Shown here piece after piece: positions 14,972 to 22,132 of a stretch of 24,947 nt of DNA (the first letter of the stretch is position 1; the number at the start of each line of letters is the position of its first letter). Origin of the DNA: Candidatus Woesearchaeota archaeon (GTDB taxonomy: Archaea; Nanobdellota; Nanobdellia; Woesearchaeales; JACPBV01). The notes beneath the pieces were generated by a model. It was not told the origin of the DNA, did no database searches, and worked only from the letters and a program-made list of their open reading frames with translations. A program made the position numbers and the translations under genes. The stretch covers positions 1 through 24,947 of the forward strand of contig JACPBU010000015.1 in the NCBI GenBank assembly GCA_016180165.1, read 5' to 3'.

Positions 14972-15580
14972 TTAATCCTTTAATAGCCATTCCATCCCCT
15001 TATCAACAATCCTTTTGACCTTTGCCTTATTTTTTTCAGTCAAGGAGGTTGCGCCCCCAATAAGAAATACCTTTGCCTTGATCCCAAAAAAACCGAGGAT
15101 ATCATGCCTGATGATTGAGACTGGCCTGTTCATGAGGTAAAATCGGAGAACATACCAGGGCGAGCCTGATGTCGTAAAGACAACTGCTTTTTTGCCTTTC
15201 AGCAGTTTGTGGGGGATCGCAAGCGGGAACCACCAGTGCTTTATGAAGCGGAATGCAAATCCTGAAGTGAAAATCCTGTCAATAAATCCCTTTAAGATCG
15301 CAGGCATCGTGCTCCACCAGACGGGATAGATGAAGACAAGCTTATCGGCTTTTGCAATCATCTGCTGGAATTTTCTGTTTTGGCTGCTTACTTGCCTTCT
15401 TCCTGCGCTGTAGAGCTCGTTATCGTGCAAAACCGGGTCATAACCGATTTTATATAAGTTGATGATATCAAACTTTATATCCCTCTCTTCAAGATGCCTT
15501 TTCACTTCCTTTAAGAATTCCGGGGCGTGGCCTTCAACATCAGGATGAGCATAGATGATAAGCGGTTTTCCTGGAGCCAT
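14972..15580 (-). CDS. Flavodoxin-2 family NAD(P)H:quinone oxidoreductase
   Basis: FMN-dependent oxidoreductase of 202 aa, of the family of MdaB, KefF and human NQO1, reducing quinones or similar acceptors with NAD(P)H in the cytoplasm. The sequence shows the opening strand IIYAHPDVEGH, the INLYKIGYDPVL segment, then DKLVFIYPVWWSTMPAILKGFIDRIF (about 84-109), the family hallmark, and AVVFTTSGSPW. The start is ATG 15580; upstream TTGs in frame have no motif. It follows the DoxX gene by 24 bases on the same strand, probably as one operon. DoxX-oxidoreductase pairs often relate to quinone or thiol redox balance; the pairing here supports a stress or detoxification role, as inference. Confidence 0.88.
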   Translation of the reverse strand: MAPGKPLIIYAHPDVEGHAPEFLKEVKRHLEERDIKFDIINLYKIGYDPVLHDNELYSAGRRQVSSQNRKFQQMIAKADKLVFIYPVWWSTMPAILKGFIDRIFTSGFAFRFIKHWWFPLAIPHKLLKGKKAVVFTTSGSPWYVLRFYLMNRPVSIIRHDILGFFGIKAKVFLIGGATSLTEKNKAKVKRIVDKGMEWLLKD

Positions 15581-15604
15581 ACACTTTATCAAGAACAAGG
15601 TGGT

Positions 15605-16006
15605 TTAAAAGATTTCCCTTTTGAGGATCGCTTTTTCAAGGCTGAACTTTCCTGCTCCGTGTGAAATTATGATTAAAAACGATGCGAAGTAGAGCAGCGC
15701 CAATTCACCGCCGTTAAGCACAGGGTGCATGGCCTGAGGGGCATGGGCATAAACATATGCTACTGCCATCTCAATGCCTGAGACAAAGGCGGCAATCCTT
15801 GTAAAGAACCCAAAAAGGATCATAAGCCCTGCAATCAGCTCAATGTAGCCAGCAGCCCACATGAGGGTGAAAAGAGGGGCAGGAGCCCCGAAATTGAGTA
15901 CGCCAAACACTTTCTGGATGCCATGCTGCATAAAGAATAACCCAATCACTATCCTGAATATGATATAGAAGGCGTCATGGCTTTTCTTGAAAAACGCATT
16001 GAACAT
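15605..16006 (-). CDS. DoxX family membrane protein
   Basis: Integral membrane protein of 133 aa with four predicted spans. The family pattern is clear: FRIVIGLFFMQHGIQKVFG near the N terminus, then AAGYIELIAGLMILFGFFTRIAAFVSGIEMAVAYVYAH in the middle and ALLYFASFLIIISHGAGKFSLE at the end. DoxX-like proteins have mixed roles (thiosulfate:quinone oxidoreductase subunit, redox partners of SodA and others). Here the partner is the flavodoxin-type quinone reductase directly downstream. The TATA box is 27 bases before the ATG. Confidence 0.88.
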   Translation of the reverse strand: MFNAFFKKSHDAFYIIFRIVIGLFFMQHGIQKVFGVLNFGAPAPLFTLMWAAGYIELIAGLMILFGFFTRIAAFVSGIEMAVAYVYAHAPQAMHPVLNGGELALLYFASFLIIISHGAGKFSLEKAILKREIF

Positions 16007-16028
16007 AAGGTTCCAAATCCGTTAGTCT

Positions 16029-16037
16029 TATTTAAAA
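16029..16037 (-). promoter_or_regulatory. TATA box for the DoxX-oxidoreductase unit
   Basis: TTTTAAATA on the minus strand, centred 27 bases from ATG 16006. Confidence 0.6.
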
Positions 16038-16130
16038 CTTTCCCCAAAAAGTTATGACCTGAGGGAGACTATAGACGGGGGGAAGATTCAGCCTATATGA
16101 TAACTTAAGGGTAATCACATAAAAGCAAGA

Positions 16131-16138
16131 TTTATAAA
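16131..16138 (+). promoter_or_regulatory. TATA box for the gene at 16182
   Basis: TTTATAAA lies 47 bases before the ATG, so this transcript would have a leader of about 20 bases. The leader has CCGGCG twice. Confidence 0.55.
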
Positions 16139-16181
16139 AAACCGGCGATTAATCCCGGCGTAGAATATTTCATCAATCAAA

Positions 16182-16691
16182 ATGGCAGATATCAGCTACT
16201 TAGGTGCGGCTTATGAGGTTGAGCTGGAAAATATGCGGGTTATGCTAACCCATAGAGTAACACTTAATAATTGGTTTTGTGACCAGGAAGATAATGTTGA
16301 AGGCCTCATAGCACGATTGGAATCTGACCTAAACCCTTTTAATCCCAGAAGAATCCATCTTGATAAGGCTTCATGCCAAGATTACAGAGATCCGTTTTCT
16401 AATGTCTTAATACCCGCAGCCAACGAATTAAGCGATCAAAATATAAATCAGGCATCTTTGTTGGTATCACTGCAAGGTTTCCACCAAAATGATGAAAAAC
16501 TTCTTTTTGAGAGATTGTGCCCAGGCATCGACACATATTCAGAACGGGCAGCAGGTAAAACAAGATACCCTCTGATATTTATTTCTGAAAAGAGATTTCT
16601 TAAGGCTTTTTTTGAAGAATCTGAGATTACCATCCCTAATCATGGTGGATTCAAAAGAAGAATGGTTTCGATGAAAGTCTTAAAAAGATAA
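16182..16691 (+). CDS. Hypothetical protein, 169 aa
   Basis: No family recognised. The chain is soluble, of mixed charge, with no signal, span or metal motif. Segments such as LIARLESDLNPFNPRRIHLDK and PLIFISEKRFLKAFFEESEI suggest an alpha-beta domain. The C terminus is basic (HGGFKRRMVSMKVLKR). The start is the first ATG after the TATA box. It stands alone between divergent DoxX and the cupredoxin gene, each with its own promoter. Confidence 0.6.
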   Translation: MADISYLGAAYEVELENMRVMLTHRVTLNNWFCDQEDNVEGLIARLESDLNPFNPRRIHLDKASCQDYRDPFSNVLIPAANELSDQNINQASLLVSLQGFHQNDEKLLFERLCPGIDTYSERAAGKTRYPLIFISEKRFLKAFFEESEITIPNHGGFKRRMVSMKVLKR

Positions 16692-16724
16692 GATGAAACC
16701 CTCTATTTTCCGGGAAACAAAACA

Positions 16725-16735
16725 TTTATATAAAC
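16725..16735 (+). promoter_or_regulatory. TATA box for the cupredoxin-like gene
   Basis: TTTATATAAAC centred 25 bases before ATG 16755. Confidence 0.65.
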
Positions 16736-16754
16736 GGGTGCCCAAAAAGGTGTT

Positions 16755-17447
16755 ATGAGGAGCAATCATCCGACTTTATTATGGGTGTTTATCGCCGTTT
16801 CTGTTTTCATCATTGCGCTCTTTGTTGTTGATGTGGCAAAAGAGCCTGCCGATGTTTCTGCGGATATGCCTTCTGCCGTTGAGCAGGATACTGCCCAAAA
16901 AGAAGTTATCCAATCTGATATCCTGCCTGAAGCAAAAGAGCTAAACACCGCTGGCCTGGTTGCATCCGTTGAATCAGGCTCTGCCGCCATGCCCGAATTA
17001 AACTCAACTGTTCAGGCAACAGGCGAACAGCTTTCACCTCCAATTATTGAAGTCTTTATTGAAATTAGGGATATGAAGCTTCTTCCGCAGGAGATTACTG
17101 TAAGGCCCGGAACAACAGTCACCTGGGTGAACAACGACGGCAAATCCCACAAGGTGTTTGAGATTACCCGAAAGTTTTATGGGACCAGGATGGAGACCGG
17201 CGACAGGTTCAGCTTTACCTTCGATGTCCCCGGGACTTACCGGTATTTTGATGCCAATTTTGAGGAGCATAAAGGGCTGAGGGGGACGATTAACGTAGAA
17301 GATGCCTCACCCATACTGATAACGGGAGATGCTGTCAGCACCCTTTCAAGACAGGAGGACAACAGCAAATTCTCAGCCATACTCGTGATGTCTGCTATCC
17401 TCTCTGTTGCTGTCGTCACCCTGATAAGGACAAGAAGGTATCACTAA
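16755..17447 (+). CDS. Membrane-anchored cupredoxin-fold protein
   Basis: Protein of 230 aa. An N-terminal membrane span (about 8-26) is followed by a low-complexity acidic linker to about 95. A plastocyanin-like domain (about 97-183) comes next: IEIRDMKLLPQEITVRPGTTVTWVNNDG, SHKVF with H132, FTFDVPGTYRYFD, then EEHKGLRGTINV with H172. A second span (about 203-222) precedes a basic tail. The domain would lie outside the cell. Typical type-1 copper sites use His, Cys, His and Met; here both His positions can be matched, but no Cys lies in the Y-x-C-x-x-H position and the Met is Leu. Copper binding as a classic blue site is therefore doubtful; the role may be structural or with another metal. 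No electron-transfer partners are adjacent. Confidence 0.82.
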   Translation: MRSNHPTLLWVFIAVSVFIIALFVVDVAKEPADVSADMPSAVEQDTAQKEVIQSDILPEAKELNTAGLVASVESGSAAMPELNSTVQATGEQLSPPIIEVFIEIRDMKLLPQEITVRPGTTVTWVNNDGKSHKVFEITRKFYGTRMETGDRFSFTFDVPGTYRYFDANFEEHKGLRGTINVEDASPILITGDAVSTLSRQEDNSKFSAILVMSAILSVAVVTLIRTRRYH

Positions 17448-17596
17448 CACTATATTAGAGCCAGTGAAGGCCGAAGTGCGCTTTACTATCTGTTGCATAA
17501 ACAGGATGTCCCAGGCTTTTTCATGGGTATTAAAATTCCGGTTTGGAAGGCAATCATTTAACACATTGGCGGATTGTTTATGGCACGAAAGAAAGG

Positions 17597-17605
17597 CTTA
17601 TAAAC
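17597..17605 (+). promoter_or_regulatory. TATA box upstream of the Cys-rich leader ORF
   Basis: CTTATAAAC preceded by a purine-rich BRE-like GAAAGG (17591-17596). It is centred exactly 26 bases before ATG 17627, the spacing seen at the leaderless genes of this window. The preceding 17448-17590 shows no gene. Confidence 0.6.
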
Positions 17606-17626
17606 CCCTTTCAATTTTCAGGGAAT

Positions 17627-17659
17627 ATGAGAAGTTATGAATCCTGTTGCTGTTGTTAG
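17627..17659 (+). CDS. Ten-codon candidate leader peptide ending in four Cys codons
   Basis: The frame reads MRSYESCCCC and stops (TGT TGC TGT TGT TAG). It begins 26 bases after a good TATA box, so the ATG would be the first codon of a leaderless mRNA. It lies 97 bases before tRNA-Cys and upstream of cysE. A short peptide ending in a run of the codon of the regulated amino acid is the hallmark of bacterial attenuation leaders such as those of his and trp operons. T-tracts follow at 17673-17684. The tRNA has its own TATA box, so what the leader would control is not certain. An overlapping 30-aa frame from ATG 17637 is the alternative. TGT/GCT triplet repetitiveness raises the odds of chance. 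Confidence 0.45.
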   Translation: MRSYESCCCC

Positions 17660-17672
17660 AATTCTTTCATCG

Positions 17673-17684
17673 TTTTTCCATTTT
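17673..17684 (+). terminator. Paired T-tracts after the leader ORF
   Basis: TTTTT (17673-17677) and TTTT (17681-17684) begin 14 bases past the leader stop. Archaeal polymerase terminates at such tracts without needing a hairpin, and I see no strong stem before them. Confidence 0.35.
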
Positions 17685-17722
17685 ATCCATTGCTCTCGTT
17701 TGGGGTGCAGCTTATCAAAAAC

Positions 17723-17731
17723 TATTTAAAC
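17723..17731 (+). promoter_or_regulatory. TATA box for tRNA-Cys
   Basis: TATTTAAAC centred 30 bases before the mature tRNA 5' end. Confidence 0.65.
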
Positions 17732-17756
17732 AAAACTGGAATCGGTTTTTATGTTC

Positions 17757-17879
17757 GCGAGGGTAGCCAAGCGGCTAAGGCAATCGCCTGCAGGCAGCGT
17801 GCAGCTGGACGGAGCAGCTTTTTGGCTGCAACCGAAGGAAGACAGCGATCATTCGGGGGTTCGAGTCCCTCTCCTCGCT
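17757..17879 (+). tRNA. tRNA-Cys (GCA), intron-containing
   Basis: The acceptor stem pairs GCGAGGG with TCCTCGC (one G-U). The D-stem is GCC/GGC, and the anticodon stem ATCGC (17783-17787) pairs with GCGAT (17845-17849). The variable loop has 5 bases, and the T-arm is GGGGG-TTCGAGT-CCCTC. The anticodon GCA is at 17790-17792 with G37 and discriminator U73 (17879), both expected for Cys. A 50-base intron sits between positions 37 and 38. CCA is not encoded. The long insert could suggest a class II tRNA (Leu or Ser), but the 5-base variable loop rules that out once the intron is removed. It is followed by a T8 terminator and by cysE. Confidence 0.9.
17794..17843 (+). other. Archaeal tRNA intron at position 37/38
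   Basis: This is a 50-base insert with an internal hairpin (GCAGC, T-rich loop, GCTGC at about 17814-17830). A bulge-helix-bulge can be drawn: CTGC (32-35) faces GAAG at the intron end with one mismatch, giving 3-base bulges at each junction. It would be removed by the archaeal splicing endonuclease. The exact ends could shift by a base. Confidence 0.7.
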
Positions 17880-17886
17880 TTTTTTT
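17879..17886 (+). terminator. T8 terminator of tRNA-Cys
   Basis: Eight T bases directly follow the acceptor stem and include the U73 base. The gap to cysE also has a weak TATA-like GGCATAAACC at 17922-17931. Confidence 0.55.
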
Positions 17887-17956
17887 CTTTCACTATTTTT
17901 ACTCCGCAAGTTTACGGATAATGGCATAAACCAGCTTTTTTCAAGGTGTGTAAGGT

Positions 17957-18502
17957 ATGTTTGACGACATCAAAGCTATCAGAAGGAACGACCCTGCATG
18001 CAGGAATATTGAATGGGCGCTCTACCCTTCCCTTCATGCGACGGTTGTCCATCGGTATCTGTCTCATCCGCTCTACAGGCTTAATGTTCCCTTCTTTCCG
18101 AGGCTCATCAGCCAGATCATGAGATTCCTGACTGGCATTGAGATCCATCCCGGCGCAAAGATCGGAAAGGGCTTTTTCATCGACCATGGGATGGGCGTCG
18201 TGATAGGAGAGACTGCTGAAGTCGGCAACAACTGCATTATGTTCCACAATTCAAGCCTTGGGGGGACGGGAAAGCATATCGGCAAACGGCATCCTACGAT
18301 TGGAAATAATGTGCTTATTGGGACATCTGCTACTCTCCTCGGCCCGATTAATGTCGGTGACAATGTCAAGATAGGTGCTGAAACCTTCATCATCAACAAA
18401 GACGTCCCCAGCAACTGCACCGTCGTCGGAGCTCCGGGAAAGATTGTGAGGATGGATGGGAAGAAAGTTGATATGGAGCTTTTACCGGCCAAACTCAGGT
18501 AA
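17957..18502 (+). CDS. cysE: Serine O-acetyltransferase
   Basis: Transfers acetyl from acetyl-CoA to L-serine, giving O-acetylserine for cysteine synthesis in the cytoplasm. The 181-aa protein is the short form, lacking most of the helical N-terminal domain of E. coli CysE (273 aa). An N-terminal helix (LYPSLHATVVHRYLSH) precedes the left-handed beta-helix. FFIDHGMGVVIGETAEVG (catalytic His H77 in DHGMG), GGTGKHIGKRHPTIG and hexapeptide repeats (NNVLIGTSATLLGPINVGDNVKIGAETFI) follow. It ends with VVGAPGKIV, typical of the family. The bacterial-type pathway would need a sulfhydrylase (CysK), not in this window. It is directly downstream of tRNA-Cys and close to cysS. Confidence 0.93.
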   Translation: MFDDIKAIRRNDPACRNIEWALYPSLHATVVHRYLSHPLYRLNVPFFPRLISQIMRFLTGIEIHPGAKIGKGFFIDHGMGVVIGETAEVGNNCIMFHNSSLGGTGKHIGKRHPTIGNNVLIGTSATLLGPINVGDNVKIGAETFIINKDVPSNCTVVGAPGKIVRMDGKKVDMELLPAKLR

Positions 18503-18504
18503 TG

Positions 18505-19161
18505 CTATGGCTTCCTCAGCTCAAAGCGGACATTCCTGCTATCCCACCAAAGTCCAATATCTTTGGTTGTTAATTTTTCCATGAATGAGAAATAGTCTTG
18601 AATTCTACCAGTAAACTGCCCATTGACGGAAGCGATGGAAAGGAATCCATACTGATGCAGCGGCGTGCTTGTCAAGAAATGCAGCCATCTTGTATCCCAA
18701 TAAGCGATATCAAGGTCAGCAATGCCATGACGGCTCAATGTCCTAAAGATTTCCGGGAGGGACTGCTCCAATGATGTTCCACCCAAAACGTTATAGCTTA
18801 CACAATACTGAAAAGCCTCATCGGGGACTTCAGGCATATGCTCAATGTTACACTGAATTATGCTTTTAACCCCGGGGCCAAATTCGGGTATAAGTGTTGG
18901 CTTTAGGTCTAAGCCATGTGGGGATATTCCTTCAACATGGGACATATCTTCAACAACCCATGGTATCCCGCAACCAATGTCCCCTGCCACCAACTGCCGT
19001 TCGGGATAAAATCTTCTCAGCTCAATAACTCTTTGTCGAAAATTAATTCCCAATTTATTCTCAACTTCATTTAGGCCATGCCTATAATCTCCATGGGAGT
19101 TGTCAAGCGGAAGTTGGCCATTATGAGATGCCATAGCAATTTGCTCAAGTTTTTGTATCAT
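18505..19161 (-). CDS. Predicted class I SAM-dependent methyltransferase
   Basis: Protein of 218 aa. A helical N terminus (VENKLGINFRQRVIELRRFYP) leads to motif I, VAGDIGCGIPWVVEDM (about 58-73), then the acidic motif II region (HGLDLKPTLIPEFG). The CNIEHMPEVPDEAFQYCVSYNVLGG segment follows, equal to motifs III and IV of class I methyltransferases. The substrate is unknown. It converges on cysE (stops 2 bases apart) and is divergent from cysS, with 83 bases between. The TATA box ATTAAAAA is 25 bases from ATG 19161. It interrupts the cysE-cysS pair but has no visible link to cysteine. Confidence 0.7.
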   Translation of the reverse strand: MIQKLEQIAMASHNGQLPLDNSHGDYRHGLNEVENKLGINFRQRVIELRRFYPERQLVAGDIGCGIPWVVEDMSHVEGISPHGLDLKPTLIPEFGPGVKSIIQCNIEHMPEVPDEAFQYCVSYNVLGGTSLEQSLPEIFRTLSRHGIADLDIAYWDTRWLHFLTSTPLHQYGFLSIASVNGQFTGRIQDYFSFMEKLTTKDIGLWWDSRNVRFELRKP

Positions 19162-19182
19162 AGAGAGAAGAACTCTGCCCCC

Positions 19183-19217
19183 ATTAAAAACCTAATCAAA
19201 AAAGAAGGCTTTATAAG
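19183..19217. promoter_or_regulatory. Divergent TATA boxes of the methyltransferase and cysS
   Basis: TTTTTAAT on the minus strand (19183-19190) serves ATG 19161 at 25 bases. TTTATAAG on the plus strand (19210-19217) serves ATG 19245 at about 31 bases. Confidence 0.55.
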
Positions 19218-19244
19218 CTTTGGATTTTTACCGACTATTCCAAA

Positions 19245-20648
19245 ATGCTGAAACTCTACAACACCCTTACACGGAAACTTGAGGAATTCAAGCCAATCGA
19301 GATGGGAAGAGTGAAGATGTATTCCTGCGGGCCGACTGTCTATGATTTTGCGCATATAGGGAATTTCCGGGCGTATATCGTGGCTGACATCCTCAAAAGG
19401 TATCTTGCCTATTCCGGATACCAGGTGAAGCATGCCATGAATCTTACTGATGTCGATGACAAGACGATTGCTGGCGCAAGGAAGAACGGCATCAGCCTTG
19501 GCAGCTATACTGGGAAATATGCAAGGGCATTCTTTGAAGACCTCAAGGCGCTCAACATAGAGCCGGCATCAATATTCCCTAAGGCAACAGAGCATATCAA
19601 AGAGATGGTCAACATCATCCAGGAGCTTGCTCAAAGCGGGACAGCCTATCAGGGAGAGGACAAGTCATGGTATTTCAACATCGCAAAATTCCAGGGCTAT
19701 GGGAAGCTCTCTCATACCAATTTTTCGGGGCAGCAGGCTACTGCGAGAGTAAAGCATGACAGCTATGAAAAAGGGCAGGCAAAGGATTTTGCATTATGGA
19801 AAGCTTATGACCCCGTAGACGGTGAGGTTTTTTGGGAAACCCCGCTTGGAAAGGGAAGGCCCGGCTGGCTGAAGCACCTCGGCAGGCATTTTGACATCCA
19901 TACCGGTGGAGTTGACCTGATATTCCCCCACCATGAAAATGAGATTGCGCAGAGCGAAGGCTCAACAGGGATGCCGTTTGTCAACCACTGGGTGCACAAT
20001 GAGCATCTTCTCGTCGATGGAAGAAAGATGTCAAAGTCGCTGGGGAACTTCTTTACTCTCAGGGATGTCCTCGCAAAAGGCTATGATTCAAGGGCTGTCA
20101 GGTATCTCCTGCTCAGCGTCCATTACCGCCAGCAGCTTAATTTCACCTTCGAAGCAGTCAGGGCAGCGCAGCAGGCAGTCGAAAGGATCAACAATTTTGC
20201 CTTTGTCCTCTCCAATGCAGTTGCAGAAAGATCCAAAGATGGCAAGGAGTTGAAAATTGATGAGGCGCTGAAAATTGATGAGGCAATCAGGGAAGCACAC
20301 ACCAATTTCAAGATACACATGGACAATGACCTAAACATATCTGAAGCACTTGCTGTAATATTTAAGATGATGAATGACGTCAACAGGCTTTCACCTGGCA
20401 ATGAAGGCGCAAAAAAAGCCCTGAAAGCATTGCTTGAGTTCGATAAGGTCCTTGGCATCGTCGAGATGCGGGATGAGCATATCAGCAGGGAAACATTGGG
20501 CATCATCGCTGCAAGGGATGAGGCAAGGAAGAATAAAGACTGGAAAAAAGCAGATGAGCTGAGGGAAGAGCTTAAAAAGGAAGGCATAGAGCTTATTGAC
20601 AGTGAAAGCGGGACAGAATGGAAGAAGATGAAAGTGCAGGCCAGATAG
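19245..20648 (+). CDS. cysS: Cysteinyl-tRNA synthetase
   Basis: Charges tRNA-Cys with cysteine using ATP; class I synthetase of 467 aa, the usual length. The sequence shows C28 in YSCGPTVYD (a zinc ligand with the usual neighbours), HIGN at 37-40 as the HIGH motif, and the HTGGVDLIFPHHENEIAQSE region that holds more zinc ligands. KMSKS is at 261-265, and then comes the helical anticodon-binding domain. A duplicated hexapeptide (LKIDEA twice, about 339-350), with a 16-base exact repeat at 20251-20266 and 20269-20284, sits in a surface helix. The cognate tRNA-Cys is only 1.4 kb away, with cysE between, which is an unusual clustering of one amino acid's synthesis and charging. Confidence 0.96.
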   Translation: MLKLYNTLTRKLEEFKPIEMGRVKMYSCGPTVYDFAHIGNFRAYIVADILKRYLAYSGYQVKHAMNLTDVDDKTIAGARKNGISLGSYTGKYARAFFEDLKALNIEPASIFPKATEHIKEMVNIIQELAQSGTAYQGEDKSWYFNIAKFQGYGKLSHTNFSGQQATARVKHDSYEKGQAKDFALWKAYDPVDGEVFWETPLGKGRPGWLKHLGRHFDIHTGGVDLIFPHHENEIAQSEGSTGMPFVNHWVHNEHLLVDGRKMSKSLGNFFTLRDVLAKGYDSRAVRYLLLSVHYRQQLNFTFEAVRAAQQAVERINNFAFVLSNAVAERSKDGKELKIDEALKIDEAIREAHTNFKIHMDNDLNISEALAVIFKMMNDVNRLSPGNEGAKKALKALLEFDKVLGIVEMRDEHISRETLGIIAARDEARKNKDWKKADELREELKKEGIELIDSESGTEWKKMKVQAR

Positions 20649-20700
20649 GATTTATTGAGGCAATTTTTTGTTGAATTGACACCGGCAAAAAGGCAACACC

Positions 20701-21282
20701 GTGGCGCATCGGAATCGTGAAAAATCAAAGATGGGGATTGTCTTAGTCATATTCATCTCCCTTATCATGGTGTCGTCCATCGCAGGCTTCCTTATCGTGA
20801 ACCAGCCATCTGATATTTCCCGCTTCAAGGGGAGTAAATTTGTCAGACAGCAGAACACATGGGTGGCTACTGTCAACGGCAACAGGATTTTCTTCGATTA
20901 TCAGCCCCAGGCTATCGCATCGTTGAATGCCAGCAAGGAGTTCCTTCCTCTCATCAGGGGCAAGGTGGAGATAGACACTACCTCAGACATCAATGACAGC
21001 TACAGCAGTGATATTGCCCTAGCACAATACAATCTTGGTGTTAATCTCAATGCCCTGGGGGTATTTGTCAGGCAGGGCTTGACAGCAAATAATACCTATC
21101 AGCTTCCCGTGATAACTTGCGAAGATGCGACACCGCTGACACCAGTCATCTATTTCAGGAAAGGGGAAGATTATTCCCAGATAATTGAAGATGGATGCCT
21201 CACCATAAGCCTAAGGAGCAGGGATGAGGTGCATGCCATCAAGGATATGATTCTCCTTGGTGTCTTAGGCCTTTTGGAGTGA
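20701..21282 (+). CDS. Membrane-anchored hypothetical protein, paralogue 1
   Basis: Protein of 193 aa from GTG 20701. The basic start (MAHRNREKSKMG) before a single span (about 12-33) suggests cytoplasmic N and external C. The outer domain shows FVRQQNTWVATVNGNRIFFDYQP and later ITCEDATPLTPVIYFRKGEDY, then DGCLTISLRS and a helical end. Two Cys (about 150 and 170) could form a disulfide. A start at ATG 20731 would lose the basic residues. The downstream gene has the same layout, so they are tandem paralogues. The only ribosome-binding motif is a weak AAGG before GTG. No named family is recognised. Confidence 0.7.
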   Translation: MAHRNREKSKMGIVLVIFISLIMVSSIAGFLIVNQPSDISRFKGSKFVRQQNTWVATVNGNRIFFDYQPQAIASLNASKEFLPLIRGKVEIDTTSDINDSYSSDIALAQYNLGVNLNALGVFVRQGLTANNTYQLPVITCEDATPLTPVIYFRKGEDYSQIIEDGCLTISLRSRDEVHAIKDMILLGVLGLLE

Positions 21283-21310
21283 AAGATGGCAGAAGAAAAC
21301 GGGGGCGAAG

Positions 21311-22096
21311 GTGAATCGGGAGGGAGTTGAAGCTAAAAAAGAAAATGGCAGCTCCCAGGAAGGGTCTTTGCTTCCTTCAAAGCCGGCAAAGCCAGAAAGT
21401 ATCATTGTTTCTGATGCTATCGGCGTCCCTGAGCAGCAGCCCCAAAAATTCCGTTCAGACCTTATCCTTATTTCAGGTATAGTGCTTATGGTGCTTGTCT
21501 TAGCATTGATTCTCGGCCTTGGAAATTTTCTTAAAGATGAGCCAAAGACCATTGATGACCTTCACCAGCAGAATATCGAGGGGAAACTGGATGACCGGCG
21601 CTCTGCCACCTTTAACGGATTCTCCTTTATCTTCGCAGATGGGCTCTGGTATACACGAGTGCAGACAAGCCAGGGCAATGTTGTATTTGATGTTCCCTTT
21701 CACTATCTTCCTGACGATGTCAACAATATTCCGATAACCGGTAGGTTGAATGCATCATTGTTTGACAAAGGAGAGGGCGTGTTTATCACCTTTGACCCCC
21801 TGGGGACTAATCTTCAGTATGTTGCTTTGGCAATAGGTGAATTTGACAGGACTCTGATCAAAGCGTTCGGGAAGCTTCCCATCGCCGCATGCGACAAGAA
21901 TGAGACAGATGCCTGCAAGGACAGGCCAATCATCACCTGCAGCTCAACCGAAAAGCCTGTGCTGTATGTCAGGCAGAAGGAAAAGCCTTCTGTCTTCTTT
22001 GAAAACAACTGCATCATCGTCGAAGGACAGGGTAATGGCCTCGTGAAATCGATGGAGAGGCTTATTTATCTTATGTATGGGATTGTGAAGGAGTAA
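21311..22096 (+). CDS. Membrane-anchored hypothetical protein, paralogue 2
   Basis: Protein of 261 aa from GTG 21311. A disordered, charged N terminus (about 1-45) precedes one span (about 50-70). The outer domain is like that of the upstream gene: FNGFSFIFADGLWYTRVQ..VVFDVPFHYLP, then ITCSSTEKPVLYVRQKEKPSVFFENNCIIV and a helical end. The likely native start is ATG 21286 with a strong GGAG site (21276-21279), but that frame stops at 21328. Deleting one G from the GGG at 21322-21324 would fuse MAEENGGEGESGG to the main frame. This may be a frameshift or the GTG may be the true start. Linked to paralogue 1 by 28 bases, so the two are probably one operon. Confidence 0.7.
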   Translation: MNREGVEAKKENGSSQEGSLLPSKPAKPESIIVSDAIGVPEQQPQKFRSDLILISGIVLMVLVLALILGLGNFLKDEPKTIDDLHQQNIEGKLDDRRSATFNGFSFIFADGLWYTRVQTSQGNVVFDVPFHYLPDDVNNIPITGRLNASLFDKGEGVFITFDPLGTNLQYVALAIGEFDRTLIKAFGKLPIAACDKNETDACKDRPIITCSSTEKPVLYVRQKEKPSVFFENNCIIVEGQGNGLVKSMERLIYLMYGIVKE

Positions 22097-22132
22097 AGCC
22101 GCCATGCCTCTTATTAAAAAGCATCTTTTTAT

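Noticed and set aside
17757..17879. Class II tRNA (Leu or Ser) because of the long insert
   Set aside because: The stem GCGAT at 17845-17849 pairs with 17783-17787, leaving a 5-base variable loop; the extra bases are an intron, and GCA with U73 indicates Cys.
17690..17929. Plus-strand open frame of 79 codons
   Set aside because: It runs through the intron-containing tRNA-Cys gene and its terminator.
20251..20284. Microsatellite or frameshift in cysS
   Set aside because: The 18-base duplication is in frame and only adds one hexapeptide to a surface helix.
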